DNA of 64,000 nt from Aceticella autotrophica (lineage in GTDB: Bacteria > Bacillota > Thermoanaerobacteria > Thermoanaerobacterales > Thermoanaerobacteraceae), in the NCBI RefSeq assembly GCF_017357865.1, contig NZ_CP060096.1:1537001-1601000 (forward strand). Reading direction: 5' to 3'. This document shows, in pieces, positions 7,285 through 15,146 of the stretch. Within the stretch, counting starts at the first letter, position 1; each line of letters starts with the position of its first letter. Below the pieces are notes generated by a model. That model was not told where the DNA came from. It did not search any database and was given only the letters and a program-made list of their open reading frames with translations. Made by a program: the position numbers and the translations under genes.

Positions 7285-7457
7285 TACAAAGCAAAATAAT
7301 TTGGCTTTTAATGTCTGCTATGAATTATAAAGTTAGAGACTTTAAAAAATTTTGTGCAAACTTCAGTTTAAATTTTGCTGCAAAAGTAATGATGACTACT
7401 TGACAGCACCATAATTTAAAGTTTAAAATAAATCAAAGGAAAAATTAAATAACAATA

Positions 7458-7613
7458 GCTTCAGGTGCTTTTTAAGCTTAATAGGGAAAGCGGTGAAAAT
7501 CCGTTGCAGCCCCTGCTACTGTAATGAAGGACGAAACCGTATTAATTCCACTGGGAAACCGGGAAGGAACGGAAGTAGGATGATATCAGAGCCAGGAGAC
7601 CTGCCTGAATGCT
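7458..7613 (+). ncRNA. Cobalamin (adenosylcobalamin) riboswitch
   Basis: Contains the classical B12 box core GCCAGGAGACCTGCC (7591-7605), the upstream blocks GGGAAAGCGGTGAAAATCCG, GCAGCCCCTGCTACTGTAA and CCGGGAAGG in the right order, and a closing P1 helix formed by AGCTTCAGG with CCTGAATGCT. It precedes an ECF S-component gene and a radical SAM gene, so those genes should be repressed when cobalamin is plentiful. No clean terminator follows; CCTTCGGAGG just downstream could sequester a ribosome site, so control may be translational. Confidence 0.95.
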
Positions 7614-7637
7614 AAACTGGCCTTCGGAGGGGAGAGA

Positions 7638-7745
7638 ATGGTATATGAGAGAGATTTCTGTTTTAAAATTCCAATTATAACCCTAAAGAGCTGTAACATG
7701 GAGTTTTTTTATTTTATTTTTTTATATGTTAATTTATTAAAATAA
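7638..7745 (+). CDS. Possible 35-residue leader or small membrane peptide behind the riboswitch
   Basis: ATG at 7638 follows GGAGGGGAG at ideal spacing, immediately after the cobalamin riboswitch. The frame runs 35 codons to TAA at 7743, 26 bases before the ECF gene start. The C-terminal half is hydrophobic (MEFFYFIFLYVNLLK). The strong ribosome site overlaps the small CCTTCGGAGG hairpin, so this ORF may be what the riboswitch controls directly. It could equally be chance; no homologue is known to me. Confidence 0.4.
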   Translation: MVYERDFCFKIPIITLKSCNMEFFYFIFLYVNLLK

Positions 7746-7771
7746 GTTTGAAATTTAGGAGGTCAAAAATA

Positions 7772-8323
7772 ATGAAAAATAATAATGTCACCAAACTTAT
7801 ACAAGCATCTATATTTTTAGCACTTGCTATGATTCTCCAAATTATAGGTAGAAATTTTGTTCAAATAAACCCTATTCTTATTGGACCATTAATAAGTACA
7901 ATTATCTTTTTGACAACTTATATATCTGGTCTAAGTTTAGGAATTTTAATAGGAATACTTATTCCACTACTTGGCATATTAATTGGGGTTGTTGCCGGAC
8001 CATTTATACCATTTGTTCCTGTTATGATACTTGGAAATATAATCCTTATTATAACATTTGGAATCTTAATGTATAAAGGAAGAACTTTTTTATATGCAGG
8101 AATCGCACTTAGCTCCATTTTAAGATACCTCTTCATGACTTTCGCTTCTCAATATTTAATTAATATATTTAATTTAAATATTCCTCAAAAAATTTTACAA
8201 CAAGTCTTAATGCTTCTTTCAACCCCACAACTTATTAATGCTTTAATTGGTGGAATAATAGCCATTATTATTATCGAAATCTTGAATAAAAGAAAACTTA
8301 ATTTCTTAAAAAATTTAAAATAA
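7772..8323 (+). CDS. ECF transporter S component, cobalamin-regulated
   Basis: 183-residue integral membrane protein with about five to six hydrophobic helices (opening MKNNNVTKLIQASIFLALAM, later GPLISTIIFLTTYISG and VVAGPFIPFVPVMILG). This is the size and pattern of S components of energy-coupling factor vitamin transporters. These bind the substrate and share the EcfAA'T module encoded elsewhere. The upstream B12 riboswitch makes a cobalamin precursor a likely cargo; the CblT-type alpha-ribazole transporters of Firmicutes are one candidate. The start is the ATG at 7772 behind TTTAGGAGGTC. The next gene begins 18 bases on. Confidence 0.8.
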   Translation: MKNNNVTKLIQASIFLALAMILQIIGRNFVQINPILIGPLISTIIFLTTYISGLSLGILIGILIPLLGILIGVVAGPFIPFVPVMILGNIILIITFGILMYKGRTFLYAGIALSSILRYLFMTFASQYLINIFNLNIPQKILQQVLMLLSTPQLINALIGGIIAIIIIEILNKRKLNFLKNLK

Positions 8324-8341
8324 AAATGGAGATAGTAAATT

Positions 8342-9310
8342 ATGAATATTAAAACAAAAAATGAAATAATTGAAATACTAAAAATGCCTTATAATGAATT
8401 TGATAAGTCAATTAAATCCATTGCAAAAAATATCTCCCAAAATATTAATATACAAACTATTGCATTGCTTGGTTATAATAATACATGTATTAATCAATGT
8501 ACTTACTGTGGTATGAGAGCAGATAATATAAATTTAAAACGTTATAAATTATCACCAACAGAAATTAAAAAAATAGTAAAAACAGTTGAAAAATCAAATA
8601 TAAAAAATATTTATTTCGTATCCGGAGAGGATCCGGAATATGATTTTAAAGATATCCTATCAATAATTGAATATAGTAAAAGCTTAAATCTCAATGTAGG
8701 TTTGGCTATCGGTGAAAGAAAGTTGAAAGATTATAATGAATTAAAAGCGGCAGGTTTAGATGAATATATGTTAAAATTTGAAACAACAAATAAAACCCTT
8801 TTTAACAACATCAAACCAAATACCAATTTTAAAAAACGAATTAGTTGCATACAACAAATTAAAAAAGCTGGTTTGCGTTTGGCTTCCGGTAATATTGTAG
8901 GACTTCCACATCAAACAATTGATGATATAGCCAATGACATCATCTTAATGAATGATTTGGAAATTAGTTTTGCTCCCGTTATTCCTTATATACCTGTTTC
9001 TAATACGCCACTTATTATTGAAGCAAAGAAAGAAAATAATAAAAAAAATTTAGAATTAACAATAAAAGAAATATCCTTATTAAGAATTATAATACCAAAA
9101 GTCAATATTACTGCTCAACAACCAGGTGAAGATTTTAAAAACGGATTGTCTGATTTAAATGGAAATTTAAATGCACTAAAGGCAGGAGCTAATGTGCTTC
9201 TTATTGACATGTTGCCTCAAGAATTAATAGAAAATTTCAATATTATTGATAACAGAATGATTAAAGGATTGAATCATATTAACAAATTAATTACATTGTA
9301 TAATTTATAA
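8342..9310 (+). CDS. Radical SAM enzyme of the BioB/HydE/PylB-like group
   Basis: 322-residue radical SAM protein with the cluster motif C49-x3-C53-x2-C56 (CINQCTYCG), a glycine-rich SAM-binding region (YFVSGEDPE) and a TIM-barrel-like layout resembling biotin synthase, HydE and PylB. It has no biotin or hydrogenase neighbours. It lies in the same riboswitch-controlled unit as the ECF S component, so it may make or modify a cobalamin-related molecule such as a lower ligand. The exact reaction is unknown. ATG at 8342 has GGAGATAGTAAATT upstream. Confidence 0.82.
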   Translation: MNIKTKNEIIEILKMPYNEFDKSIKSIAKNISQNINIQTIALLGYNNTCINQCTYCGMRADNINLKRYKLSPTEIKKIVKTVEKSNIKNIYFVSGEDPEYDFKDILSIIEYSKSLNLNVGLAIGERKLKDYNELKAAGLDEYMLKFETTNKTLFNNIKPNTNFKKRISCIQQIKKAGLRLASGNIVGLPHQTIDDIANDIILMNDLEISFAPVIPYIPVSNTPLIIEAKKENNKKNLELTIKEISLLRIIIPKVNITAQQPGEDFKNGLSDLNGNLNALKAGANVLLIDMLPQELIENFNIIDNRMIKGLNHINKLITLYNL

Positions 9311-9324
9311 ATATATTAACAAAA

Positions 9325-9355
9325 ATGGTAACAATCATTGCCATCTTTGTTTTCA
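9325..9355 (+). terminator. Probable terminator of the B12-regulated unit
   Basis: ATGGTAA/TTGCCAT hairpin followed by CTTTGTTTTC, 15 bases after the radical SAM stop codon. Confidence 0.6.
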
Positions 9356-9368
9356 ATTGTAATATAAT

Positions 9369-11000
9369 CTAAATTACAGTATTAAATGCCTTTCTCCATG
9401 CAACAATATCTATAATAAGAATTATTATTATAAATATTAAAACACCATATCTAAAAAATGTAGAAATGAAATGTATAGCAACTAAAATAAACATCAAAAA
9501 CATAATCGGTATTATAATCACGTTCTCCCCTTGCTGAGTTCCAAATGCTTCTGAAAAGGGCAAAGCCTTTGGAAGGGCTTTAAAGCATATCACGACATAA
9601 AACATCATATTTAAAAACACTAAAATCAAATCAGGAATTATTCTTATTCCAAATATACCTATAAAGATTAAACTTTCAAGCATAAATATTGGTACTACAA
9701 TCTTAACAATGAATGCCTTAAATGTTCCCCTATAAATATCAGATGTTTCTTTAATCGGCAAAGCTTTGTATAACCAAGCCGCTTTATAACTCTCTGAATA
9801 TTTAATCATCATCATAGCTGTGGGAAACATCAATGAACAAAAATATATACTTAAATAAATCTTGCTTGACGATATATTGGAAAAGGGGTTGCTTCTTAAA
9901 TTATCAAATAATAAAATAAAAGGCAATACAACCGCAAATCCTAAAGAAGGATATACTTTTAATTTAAACTGTCTTTCATTTTTCATCATATCATTAGCAA
10001 ATCTAAAAAATGTTTTTTCCATTTTTGTGAAACAAACAATTTTAGACAATCTATTAATAAATTTTGCATCTGTCCTTTTACTTTCAACATTATTATTTAA
10101 CTTTTGTAAATTCTTTTCAAATTGTGGAATCAACTTTAAATAAATTGCAAAAGAAATTATCGGTACAATTATAGCAAGCACCGTAAATAGTATATAATTA
10201 AAATTATAATTTTTATGCAATATTACTTCAAAAGGAGACGCAAACCATATGGGAATTATAAAATACTGCCACCATTTAGGAGTAAATACCACATTAAAAT
10301 TTACAAAATCGAATAACCTACATAGCAATTGATATCCAATAGCAATAGTTATTGCTAAACTAATCTGAACATAGTTAATTATATCTTTCAATTTCTCCCC
10401 ATCAAAAAACTTTAAAATCAATAAGTATAAAAGAGCTGTGATTACAATGACAAATAAATCCATAAGAATTATTTCTGATAAAAATAAAAGGAAAAATATA
10501 ATGCCATGACGTATTAAGGCTATAATCAAAGGAATCCCTGTTAAAGCAAATGTAATAGAAAACATATATATTGATATATGTATAAATTTAGCCATGTTTA
10601 AGGTCCTTGCTTTTACCGGCTTGGAATAGATGATATTCTTATCTTTTATATCTAATAGTACGGAAGAAAAATCTGAAATCAACGATGTCATAAGCATAAA
10701 CATTAAGAAGCCAAAAACAAAACTCATTTGAAAAATAAAATTATGTTTCATCAATATAAATGGAACAAAAATCAAACTAAATAATCCATATATTAATAAC
10801 GATAAAGTAAAATTGTTTTTATTTTCATTGGAGAGGTATTTTTTTGATTTTGATGAATTGCTCATAATAGTCGGCAATCTTCTTCCGTCCATAGTAAGCT
10901 TTACTTGTAAGACCTTTCTCATCGTATAATAGTCAACATCAATTTTCTCAAAAAATAACCTAAATTTATCCAAGATTTTCAGTGAAATAAAATCTTTCAT
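9369..11000 (-). CDS. ABC exporter membrane subunit, EcsB-like
   Basis: 543-residue membrane protein with about ten or more hydrophobic segments and no ATPase motif, encoded 5 bases downstream of the ATPase gene at 11006-11794. Size and position match the permease of ABC-2/EcsB-type exporters. GGAG lies 10 bases before the ATG. Substrate unknown; Ecs-type systems in Firmicutes affect protein secretion and membrane physiology. Confidence 0.75.
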   Translation of the reverse strand: MKDFISLKILDKFRLFFEKIDVDYYTMRKVLQVKLTMDGRRLPTIMSNSSKSKKYLSNENKNNFTLSLLIYGLFSLIFVPFILMKHNFIFQMSFVFGFLMFMLMTSLISDFSSVLLDIKDKNIIYSKPVKARTLNMAKFIHISIYMFSITFALTGIPLIIALIRHGIIFFLLFLSEIILMDLFVIVITALLYLLILKFFDGEKLKDIINYVQISLAITIAIGYQLLCRLFDFVNFNVVFTPKWWQYFIIPIWFASPFEVILHKNYNFNYILFTVLAIIVPIISFAIYLKLIPQFEKNLQKLNNNVESKRTDAKFINRLSKIVCFTKMEKTFFRFANDMMKNERQFKLKVYPSLGFAVVLPFILLFDNLRSNPFSNISSSKIYLSIYFCSLMFPTAMMMIKYSESYKAAWLYKALPIKETSDIYRGTFKAFIVKIVVPIFMLESLIFIGIFGIRIIPDLILVFLNMMFYVVICFKALPKALPFSEAFGTQQGENVIIIPIMFLMFILVAIHFISTFFRYGVLIFIIIILIIDIVAWRKAFNTVI

Positions 11001-11005
11001 GAGAA

Positions 11006-11794
11006 CTATACTCCTTCAACCACTGATACAAAATTTTCTGCTATTTCCTTGTATTCATTAAAACCGGTAAGCTGATTAAATATTTCCTCAAGTGAACCTT
11101 CCCGGCACTTATGTTTTAATTCTTCAAAGCTTCCGTCGGCAACAATCTGTCCCTCTTTAATTAATATTATTCTATTGCTTATTTTTTCGACAACCTCCAT
11201 TATATGTGATGAATAAAATATGGCTTTCCCTTGTATTGCTAATTCTTTCAATATTTCCTTGACTATCATAACGCTATTGGCATCAAGCCCGCTTAGTGGT
11301 TCATCAAAAAACAATATATCCGGGTTATGCAATAAGCTTGAAATTAATAGTACTTTCTGCCTCATTCCTTTAGAATAAGAAGTCATTCTCGAATTATATA
11401 CATCTTCAATTCCAAACATAGACATTAGCTTTCTTGCTTTTTTATCAACTATGTTATATTCCAAACCATATAGTTCACCAATAAAAGTTAAATATTCAGC
11501 CGCAGTAAGGCTGTCATACAATTCTGCAGTTTCAGGTACATATCCGATTTTCCTTTTATACTCCACATCACCATTAGATATGTCCTGTCCAAAAATTTTA
11601 ACTTCTCCTGTATATCCTGCAACAAGTCCAAGCATAATTTTTACAGTAGTACTTTTACCTGCTCCATTAGGACCAATATACCCTATAACCTCACCCTTGG
11701 CAACCTCTAAATTTATTCCTTTTAAAACCTGCTTATCTCCATAGCTCATTTTCAAATCCTTTAATTTTATCATAGGTTCTTTATTAAATTTCAT
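11006..11794 (-). CDS. ABC transporter ATP-binding protein, EcsA-like
   Basis: 262-residue ABC ATPase with Walker A GPNGAGKST, Q-loop within YVPETAELYD, signature YSKGMRQK, Walker B ILFFDEP, D-loop SGLD and switch His (SSHIME). The C-terminal extension (about residues 210-262) is typical of ABC-2 type exporter ATPases. It is followed directly by the permease gene. GAGGAAG precedes the ATG at good distance. Confidence 0.92.
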   Translation of the reverse strand: MKFNKEPMIKLKDLKMSYGDKQVLKGINLEVAKGEVIGYIGPNGAGKSTTVKIMLGLVAGYTGEVKIFGQDISNGDVEYKRKIGYVPETAELYDSLTAAEYLTFIGELYGLEYNIVDKKARKLMSMFGIEDVYNSRMTSYSKGMRQKVLLISSLLHNPDILFFDEPLSGLDANSVMIVKEILKELAIQGKAIFYSSHIMEVVEKISNRIILIKEGQIVADGSFEELKHKCREGSLEEIFNQLTGFNEYKEIAENFVSVVEGV

Positions 11795-12011
11795 ATTCTT
11801 CTTCCTCTCAAATAAATATAATATGAAACCTTCTTTTCTATTTCCCCACTTTTGATTTATTTTACATTAAATAATTAAAAATTACAATACATAAATACCA
11901 TCGTTTTTCTACATTATAGGGCTATCTTTTTTATACACAGCATAAAAAATAGATTGGCTTTTAAAGTCTTCTATGGAATAAGATCAAATAGTCAAAAATT
12001 ATTATTAACAC
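11795..12011. other. Intergenic region upstream of the ABC exporter
   Basis: About 215 AT-rich bases between spoIIP and the exporter ATPase gene, both leftward. A stretch at about 11931-11978 resembles one at 7281-7325 (shared TTGGCTTTTAA and TCTATGGAAT/TCTGCTATGAAT blocks), perhaps relics of an old dispersed repeat. I see no coding sequence. Confidence 0.4.
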
Positions 12012-13169
12012 TTAGTTAATTATTTTATCTTCTTTTAATACTTCATACAACCCTTTTGCAAGATATTTTGTAGTTCCAAGTGCCTCTTCTAAGGTATTCT
12101 CATTACACCCGAGTTCGATTAATATGGCTTTATCAAGAAAATGCTGATTATACTCGCTATATGTATGAACCTCAACCCCTAAGGAAATACCCGGATACAA
12201 TTCATTAAGTTTATCACTAAGCTGTTTTGCAAATTCATAATTCTTTTTCCAATCTTCATTCATATCTTTCGTTCTTCTTGCACCTATTACAAACATTAAC
12301 TTTGCTATTCTTTCACCATTAATATCCATGATATATTTATTTCTGTATGGCTGGTTTGGAAGACTGCTTAAAGCAGGTATACAATCAACACCCGGCTTCA
12401 TTATACCGCCATATCCATCCCGATGCAGGTCAATTGCAACTTTTATTGATGGGTTATTTTCAAGCAATTTTTTTACTGTCAAAGATGAATTGTAATATGA
12501 TTCATCATAATTATAATCATGAATTGTTTTATTATGCAATACACTTATACCATAATTTTTTTCAAGATAATCCGTTAAATAATCTCCGACTTTTGCTACA
12601 CTTAGGTTTAAATTATCCGTCCTGTCATATCCATATGATGCTATATATTTATATTTAGGAGTTGCTACAAATGATTCCATTGTATGTGTATGATAAAGCA
12701 AAATTATCGGTTTCCCTAACGACTTAATATTTGAATTTGCAGAAATATCTGGAGGGGCTTCTTCAGGTTTTGATGTTTGTTTCCCATTATCAACATTTGA
12801 AGTTATGTTGTTTTTTGCTGTAGAAGCATTTTTGTTTTCTCCCTGTGCCAGAACCGGTATTTGGTATTTTATTATACTTAATGGATTATTTGTGTCGATA
12901 TTCAACAATGATGCAATTGTCAAATCTTTTCCACTATATCCCTGCGTCTTAAAACTAACATCAACAACTGGCATTGTATAATTAATAGCCATAATAAACA
13001 TATCGTCGACATTATTATATTCTTCAGCAAAGGCATCGGTAATTATTCCGCTATTTTGTGTTTTAATATTATTCGTTATCATCCATTTATATCCCAATAT
13101 ATTTATTATAAGAAGCAGCATAAACAAAATATTTTTAATTCTATAACATTTTATTGAATTCTTATACAA
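12012..13169 (-). CDS. spoIIP: Stage II sporulation protein P
   Basis: 386-residue membrane-anchored peptidoglycan hydrolase (amidase/endopeptidase) needed for engulfment, acting with SpoIID and SpoIIM in the mother cell. An N-terminal membrane segment (NILFMLLLIINILGYKWM) precedes a low-complexity linker. The SpoIIP catalytic domain follows, with LLYHTHTMESF, the DLHRDGYG motif and GVEVHTYSEYNQ supplying zinc-type His/Glu residues. I place the start at TTG 13167-13169, eight bases after AGAGGGG; the GTG at 13178 lies within that site. It lies downstream of gpr on the same strand, as in other spore formers. Confidence 0.93.
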   Translation of the reverse strand: MYKNSIKCYRIKNILFMLLLIINILGYKWMITNNIKTQNSGIITDAFAEEYNNVDDMFIMAINYTMPVVDVSFKTQGYSGKDLTIASLLNIDTNNPLSIIKYQIPVLAQGENKNASTAKNNITSNVDNGKQTSKPEEAPPDISANSNIKSLGKPIILLYHTHTMESFVATPKYKYIASYGYDRTDNLNLSVAKVGDYLTDYLEKNYGISVLHNKTIHDYNYDESYYNSSLTVKKLLENNPSIKVAIDLHRDGYGGIMKPGVDCIPALSSLPNQPYRNKYIMDINGERIAKLMFVIGARRTKDMNEDWKKNYEFAKQLSDKLNELYPGISLGVEVHTYSEYNQHFLDKAILIELGCNENTLEEALGTTKYLAKGLYEVLKEDKIIN

Positions 13170-13304
13170 TAAAAGCACCCCTCTTTTGTATTTTATTCAC
13201 ATAGGAATCCCAGATTAAAACAAAAAGTCATTTTCCTCTCTAAGAGATATTTACTTAATTGACTTTTTATAATATAAATTATTCGAAAGAGAGGTGCTTT
13301 ATTA
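13167..13304 (-). promoter_or_regulatory. Long-range stem covering the spoIIP ribosome site
   Basis: In the gpr-spoIIP leader RNA the segment AATAAAGCACCTCTCTTT (just after gpr) can pair almost perfectly with AAAGAGGGGTGCTTTTATT, which contains the spoIIP Shine-Dalgarno site. About 17 base pairs would form across a 100-base loop. A read-through transcript from gpr would thus mask spoIIP translation, while a transcript starting inside the loop would not. Confidence 0.55.
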
Positions 13305-13309
13305 CAAAA

Positions 13310-14284
13310 TTAATGTACAAGTTGATTCATTTCTTCAATTGTCATATTAGGTTGTAATGCCATATTTATACCCTTTGATATGATTGAAGAAATATTCTCA
13401 ATTAAAGAATCTACTTCTTTTGGAGTTACCATTAGGTCTTTAACATATGGATTCAATACCTCTCTAATAAGTGCATATTTATCTTCACTCCCCATGTTTT
13501 TTAATACTGTATAAAATGGACTATCCTCTTTTGTTTGTTTAATAAGTGAATTTGTCAGATATTCTATTGTATCATTTGCTATTGTAGCAGCATCTACTAC
13601 TGTGGGAACTCCAATAGCTATGACAGGTATCCCAATACTTTCCTGATTTATTGCAAGTCTCATATTGCCAATACCTGAACCGGGACTTATACCGGTATTT
13701 GCAATTTGTATCGTTGTAGCTAACCTTTCTATCCTTCTGGATGCAAGTGCGTCAATTGTTATTAATATGTCAGGCTTAATCCTATCAACGATACCTTTTA
13801 CAATTTCAACTGTTTCAATACCTGTAATACCAAGAACACCTGGTGCTATAGCAGATACAGCACTTATTTCATTTCCAAATTCATCTGGAATAATTTCTTT
13901 CAAATGCCTTGTTATAATTATATCTGAAACCACCTTTGGTCCAAGTGCATCAGGCGTAACATTCCAATTACCAAGACCTACCACAAGTATATTTGTTTCA
14001 GCACTTAAGGTTGTTATTTGTTTAATAACGTTTGCAAGTATTTTCGCTACATTTTCTTCTAATTTCAAATCCCTTTCTTTCAAATCAGGTGCTTCTATTG
14101 TTATATAATCACCAACAGGCTTTCCCATTGCCTGTACTCCCTGTTCATTTAAAATACTTACTTTTACAACCTTAACCCCTTCATAATTTTTTTCTTCTAC
14201 GGATACACCGGGTATTTCACCTGCATAACCCTCTTTATAAAGTTCACGTGCCTCTACAGCAAGGTCTGTCCTTATACTGAACAT
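13310..14284 (-). CDS. gpr: Germination protease
   Basis: 324-residue Gpr aspartate-type protease that degrades small acid-soluble spore proteins when spores germinate. It is made in the forespore as a zymogen. Recognised by the N-terminal FSIRTDLAVEARELY, the core block VVGLGNWNVTPDALGP, and the conserved stretches TIDALASRRIERLATTIQ and GIGVPTVVDAATI. Length agrees with clostridial Gpr. Neighbouring spoIIP and a small holin-like gene are on the same strand. Confidence 0.96.
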   Translation of the reverse strand: MFSIRTDLAVEARELYKEGYAGEIPGVSVEEKNYEGVKVVKVSILNEQGVQAMGKPVGDYITIEAPDLKERDLKLEENVAKILANVIKQITTLSAETNILVVGLGNWNVTPDALGPKVVSDIIITRHLKEIIPDEFGNEISAVSAIAPGVLGITGIETVEIVKGIVDRIKPDILITIDALASRRIERLATTIQIANTGISPGSGIGNMRLAINQESIGIPVIAIGVPTVVDAATIANDTIEYLTNSLIKQTKEDSPFYTVLKNMGSEDKYALIREVLNPYVKDLMVTPKEVDSLIENISSIISKGINMALQPNMTIEEMNQLVH

Positions 14285-14288
14285 GATT

Positions 14289-14615
14289 TCACCTCAATTC
14301 AGTAGGTATAAAAGCATCTACAAGCCCTATTACAAATGCTGCTATCAATGCACCCGGAATCGTAGCATGTATTGTAGGCACAATAAATTGTGCAATATAT
14401 ATAACTATTGCCGCAACAATAAATCCTACAATACCTCTGCTCCTTGGTGAGATATTTTTCCCCAACAATGCTTCAACAATATATCCCAATAAGGCAATAA
14501 CAACTGCTGAAATTAAAGCACCCCAAAAGCCTGCAACACTAAAACCGGGTACAAGGTATCCAACCACTAATAAGACAATTGCAGATACAATAAACCTAAC
14601 TATTGATTTCAACAT
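14289..14615 (-). CDS. Phage holin family 4 / YvlD-like membrane protein
   Basis: 108-residue protein of four hydrophobic segments (MLKSIVRFIVSAIVLLVVGY, then GALISAVVIALLGYIVEALLG, and two more). It fits the small YvlD/phage-holin-family-4 membrane proteins. The start is the ATG at 14613-14615 behind GGAGGTG; a longer frame to 14666 holds that site internally. It sits 4 bases before gpr and is probably co-transcribed with it. Function unknown. Confidence 0.75.
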   Translation of the reverse strand: MLKSIVRFIVSAIVLLVVGYLVPGFSVAGFWGALISAVVIALLGYIVEALLGKNISPRSRGIVGFIVAAIVIYIAQFIVPTIHATIPGALIAAFVIGLVDAFIPTELR

Positions 14616-14734
14616 AAAAATCACCTCCTGTAAATATGATAAACAATTTGACAGATAATATACCACTATGGTAAATTATCATTAATATTGCTTTATTATT
14701 GACAAAATTATTATGTTTTGATACGATTACAAAT

Positions 14735-14797
14735 GAAACCTTGATAAAAGTCTACCGGGAACATAAAGCACGTAAATTTATTGGCGATGTAGTTCAC
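14735..14797 (+). mobile_element. Relic of an IS200/IS605-type right end (omegaRNA-like 3' segment)
   Basis: The stretch ending in TTTATTGGCGATGTAGTTCAC (last base 14797) matches, with scattered changes, the 3' part of the element at 23388-23585: CCGGGAACATAAAGCACG corresponds to TCGGGAGCACGAAGCTCG, and the TTTATTGGC stem half and GTAGTTCAC terminus are conserved. No tnpA or tnpB remains. It lies in the leader region of rpsT, whose ribosome site begins about 45 bases further on. Confidence 0.5.
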
Positions 14798-14858
14798 TTG
14801 CAAATATTATGTTTTCATGTTAAAATTACATTTGATTGATTTGAGGAGGTGAAAAAGT

Positions 14859-15125
14859 TTGGCAAATATAAAATCCGCAAAAAAAAGAATTTTAGTTACT
14901 GCAAAAAAGACTTTAAAAAACAAAATGATAAAATCTAAAGTAAAAACGGCTATTTCCAAATTTGAAAAAAATCTTTCCGCCGGTAACATAGATGAATCAA
15001 AGAAAACATTAAAAGCCGCTATTAGAGAGCTTGACAAGGCATATTCAAAAGGTGTTTTGCATAGAAATACCATTGCAAGAAAAAAATCAAGACTCTGTAA
15101 AAAATTAAATACCTTAGATGCATAA
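14859..15125 (+). CDS. rpsT: 30S ribosomal protein S20
   Basis: 88-residue, strongly basic ribosomal protein that binds 16S rRNA in the body of the 30S subunit. The sequence begins [17 protein letters not shown] and keeps the Ala/Lys-rich helical pattern, ending with [16 protein letters not shown]. The start is TTG (14859-14861) preceded by GAGGAGGTG. It converges with holA, the usual neighbour of rpsT in Firmicutes. Confidence 0.97.
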   Translation: MANIKSAKKRILVTAKKTLKNKMIKSKVKTAISKFEKNLSAGNIDESKKTLKAAIRELDKAYSKGVLHRNTIARKKSRLCKKLNTLDA

Positions 15126-15146
15126 AAGCGTACATGGTACGCTTTT
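15124..15146. terminator. Bidirectional terminator between rpsT and holA
   Basis: AAAAGCGTAC/GTACGCTTTT hairpin that overlaps the rpsT stop codon and abuts the holA stop codon; T-runs follow on both strands. Confidence 0.85.
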
